Below are positions 51,616 through 52,281 of a DNA stretch of 52,281 nt, one piece after another. Below the pieces are notes generated by a model that was not told the origin of the DNA, made no database searches, and saw nothing but the letters and a program-made list of their open reading frames with translations. Position 1 is the stretch's first letter; the number at the start of each line of letters is the position of its first letter. This DNA is from Candidatus Poribacteria bacterium (GTDB taxonomy: Bacteria > Poribacteria > WGA-4E > WGA-3G). The position numbers were made by a program, and so were the translations under genes. Where the stretch lies: positions 1-52,281 of the forward strand of contig VXMD01000080.1 of NCBI GenBank assembly GCA_009841255.1, given 5' to 3'.

Positions 51616-52281
51616 TCAATTAGGTTCAATCACGAGATACCTCACACTTTTCGCTTCCATCTCAATCGAAATTTCAACGTTGTAATTCCGGTCAATTTTG
51701 TACCCTTTGGGTTCTCCTTCTTCTTGACGAATCTTGGCAATCTCAGACAACCCAGTATAATAGAGCGGCAATTTCAAAGTAGTTTGTTGCACCGTCCGCG
51801 TCGGATTATAGAGCATTGCGAGTCCACAAGGGCTGATTTGCGCGTTGACGTGAAGCATACAATCAATAGAGCGACCATCTGGGCGCCGCACGTGAATCAG
51901 GTCAGACTCCAGTATTGGACGATATTTTTTGAAGAAGTCAACCCATTTCTTAACGACGGTTTTCGTCTCTTCAGTATCAAAGAGCCGGGGACCGCGATAG
52001 GTCGCATTCACGCCGCTACCGAAGTTCTGTGCAAGGTGCGATTCGTAGTCATCGAGGTGTTCACACAACGGCTCAAATGTTGCGGCTTGTCCACCGCCGT
52101 GATACTCCACCAAGGGAACGAACATCCAGCCCATACTCGGTGTCTTTTCATAAGTGCCGTCGTAGATGTTCTGCCGTGCGATTAGAATTTGCCGCTCGCG
52201 GGGCAAGCTGAAATTCGTTTCGCGATACCCCATACCGCATTTGTTTGAACCGTTGAGGTAATACTGATCTGGCGAATTGAT
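51616..52281 (-). CDS. C-terminal part of a glycosidase-like protein (5' end outside window)
   Basis: The open frame enters at the window end and gives 221 aa to the stop at 51616. Visible blocks are SMGWMFVPLVEYHGGGQAAT, YESHLAQNFGSGVNATYRGP, VKKWVDFFKKYRPILESDLI and CGLAMLYNPT. It resembles C-terminal regions of alpha-galactosidase-like or similar proteins of this kind of bacterium, but I do not recognise the family securely. The start lies outside the window. With the adjacent LamG gene it suggests an exported glycan-degrading function. Confidence 0.6.
   Translation of the reverse strand: MNSPDQYYLNGSNKCGMGYRETNFSLPRERQILIARQNIYDGTYEKTPSMGWMFVPLVEYHGGGQAATFEPLCEHLDDYESHLAQNFGSGVNATYRGPRLFDTEETKTVVKKWVDFFKKYRPILESDLIHVRRPDGRSIDCMLHVNAQISPCGLAMLYNPTRTVQQTTLKLPLYYTGLSEIAKIRQEEGEPKGYKIDRNYNVEISIEMEAKSVRYLVIEPN

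Overview
The window looks like a chromosomal segment of a Gram-negative marine or sponge-associated bacterium, most likely Candidatus Poribacteria or a close relative. This is inferred from gene content: several Gfo/Idh/MocA oxidoreductases, sugar isomerase-type TIM barrels, a sulfatase, a phytanoyl-CoA dioxygenase-type protein, DUF3500 and DUF5916 proteins, and three exported LamG proteins sharing a C-terminal KL(S/A)xxW motif. Lipoproteins and a predicted outer-membrane barrel indicate a diderm envelope. No rRNA, tRNA, CRISPR array or complete insertion sequence was seen.

Layout. 1-7.1 kb is accessory DNA. It holds a three-gene overlapping operon of unknown function (cut by the window edge), an AbrB/PIN toxin-antitoxin pair, two large TPR proteins that share a C-terminal tail module, an FRG-domain gene, a small lipoprotein, and long intergenic stretches packed with repeats and gene relics. 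7.2-21 kb is a plus-strand catabolic region: two Gfo/Idh oxidoreductases, two TIM-barrel sugar enzymes (one mannonate-dehydratase-like), an oligogalacturonate-lyase-like propeller, a beta/gamma-crystallin fusion, a LamG protein, a FemAB-like acyltransferase, a sulfatase, a PhyH protein and a phosphodiesterase. Together they suggest breakdown of sulfated, uronate-containing glycans. 21-29.7 kb carries a P1 peptidase, an APH-fold kinase, a DegT aminotransferase, a glycosidase-like propeller, a second LamG protein and a thioredoxin/DsbD fusion. 29.7-35.8 kb is a minus-strand metal-homeostasis locus in the order DtxR-type regulator, ferritin-VIT1 exporter, troA, troB, troC, troD. It is driven by a perfect-looking promoter overlapped by a DtxR-type palindrome. 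36-42.6 kb has a third Gfo/Idh, a trypsin-like protease/TPR lipoprotein, a fused TRAP permease, a TPR membrane protein and a chorismate-lyase-like protein. 42.6-48.1 kb is a plus-strand run led by a predicted exported selenoprotein, followed by DUF3500, an O-methyltransferase and a DUF5916 protein. 48.2-52.3 kb has an exported PPDK-N-type protein with an EF-hand, a third LamG protein and a truncated glycosidase-like gene.

Most notable are three things. First, the gene at 42660-43991 has two in-frame TGA codons forming a U-x-x-U-x-x-C motif in a thioredoxin-like region, with a hairpin directly downstream that fits a bacterial SECIS; the same protein carries a CXXCH heme motif and two PDZ domains. 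Second, a roughly 90-nt element occurs five times, three times ending exactly at a start codon, with compensatory changes in a 4-bp stem and a conserved peptide frame. Third, an EPED-like tail module (FEQK...LPEDIAALL) ends both TPR proteins and also survives as orphan fragments. All functions are inferred from sequence motifs read by eye; no database search was run.
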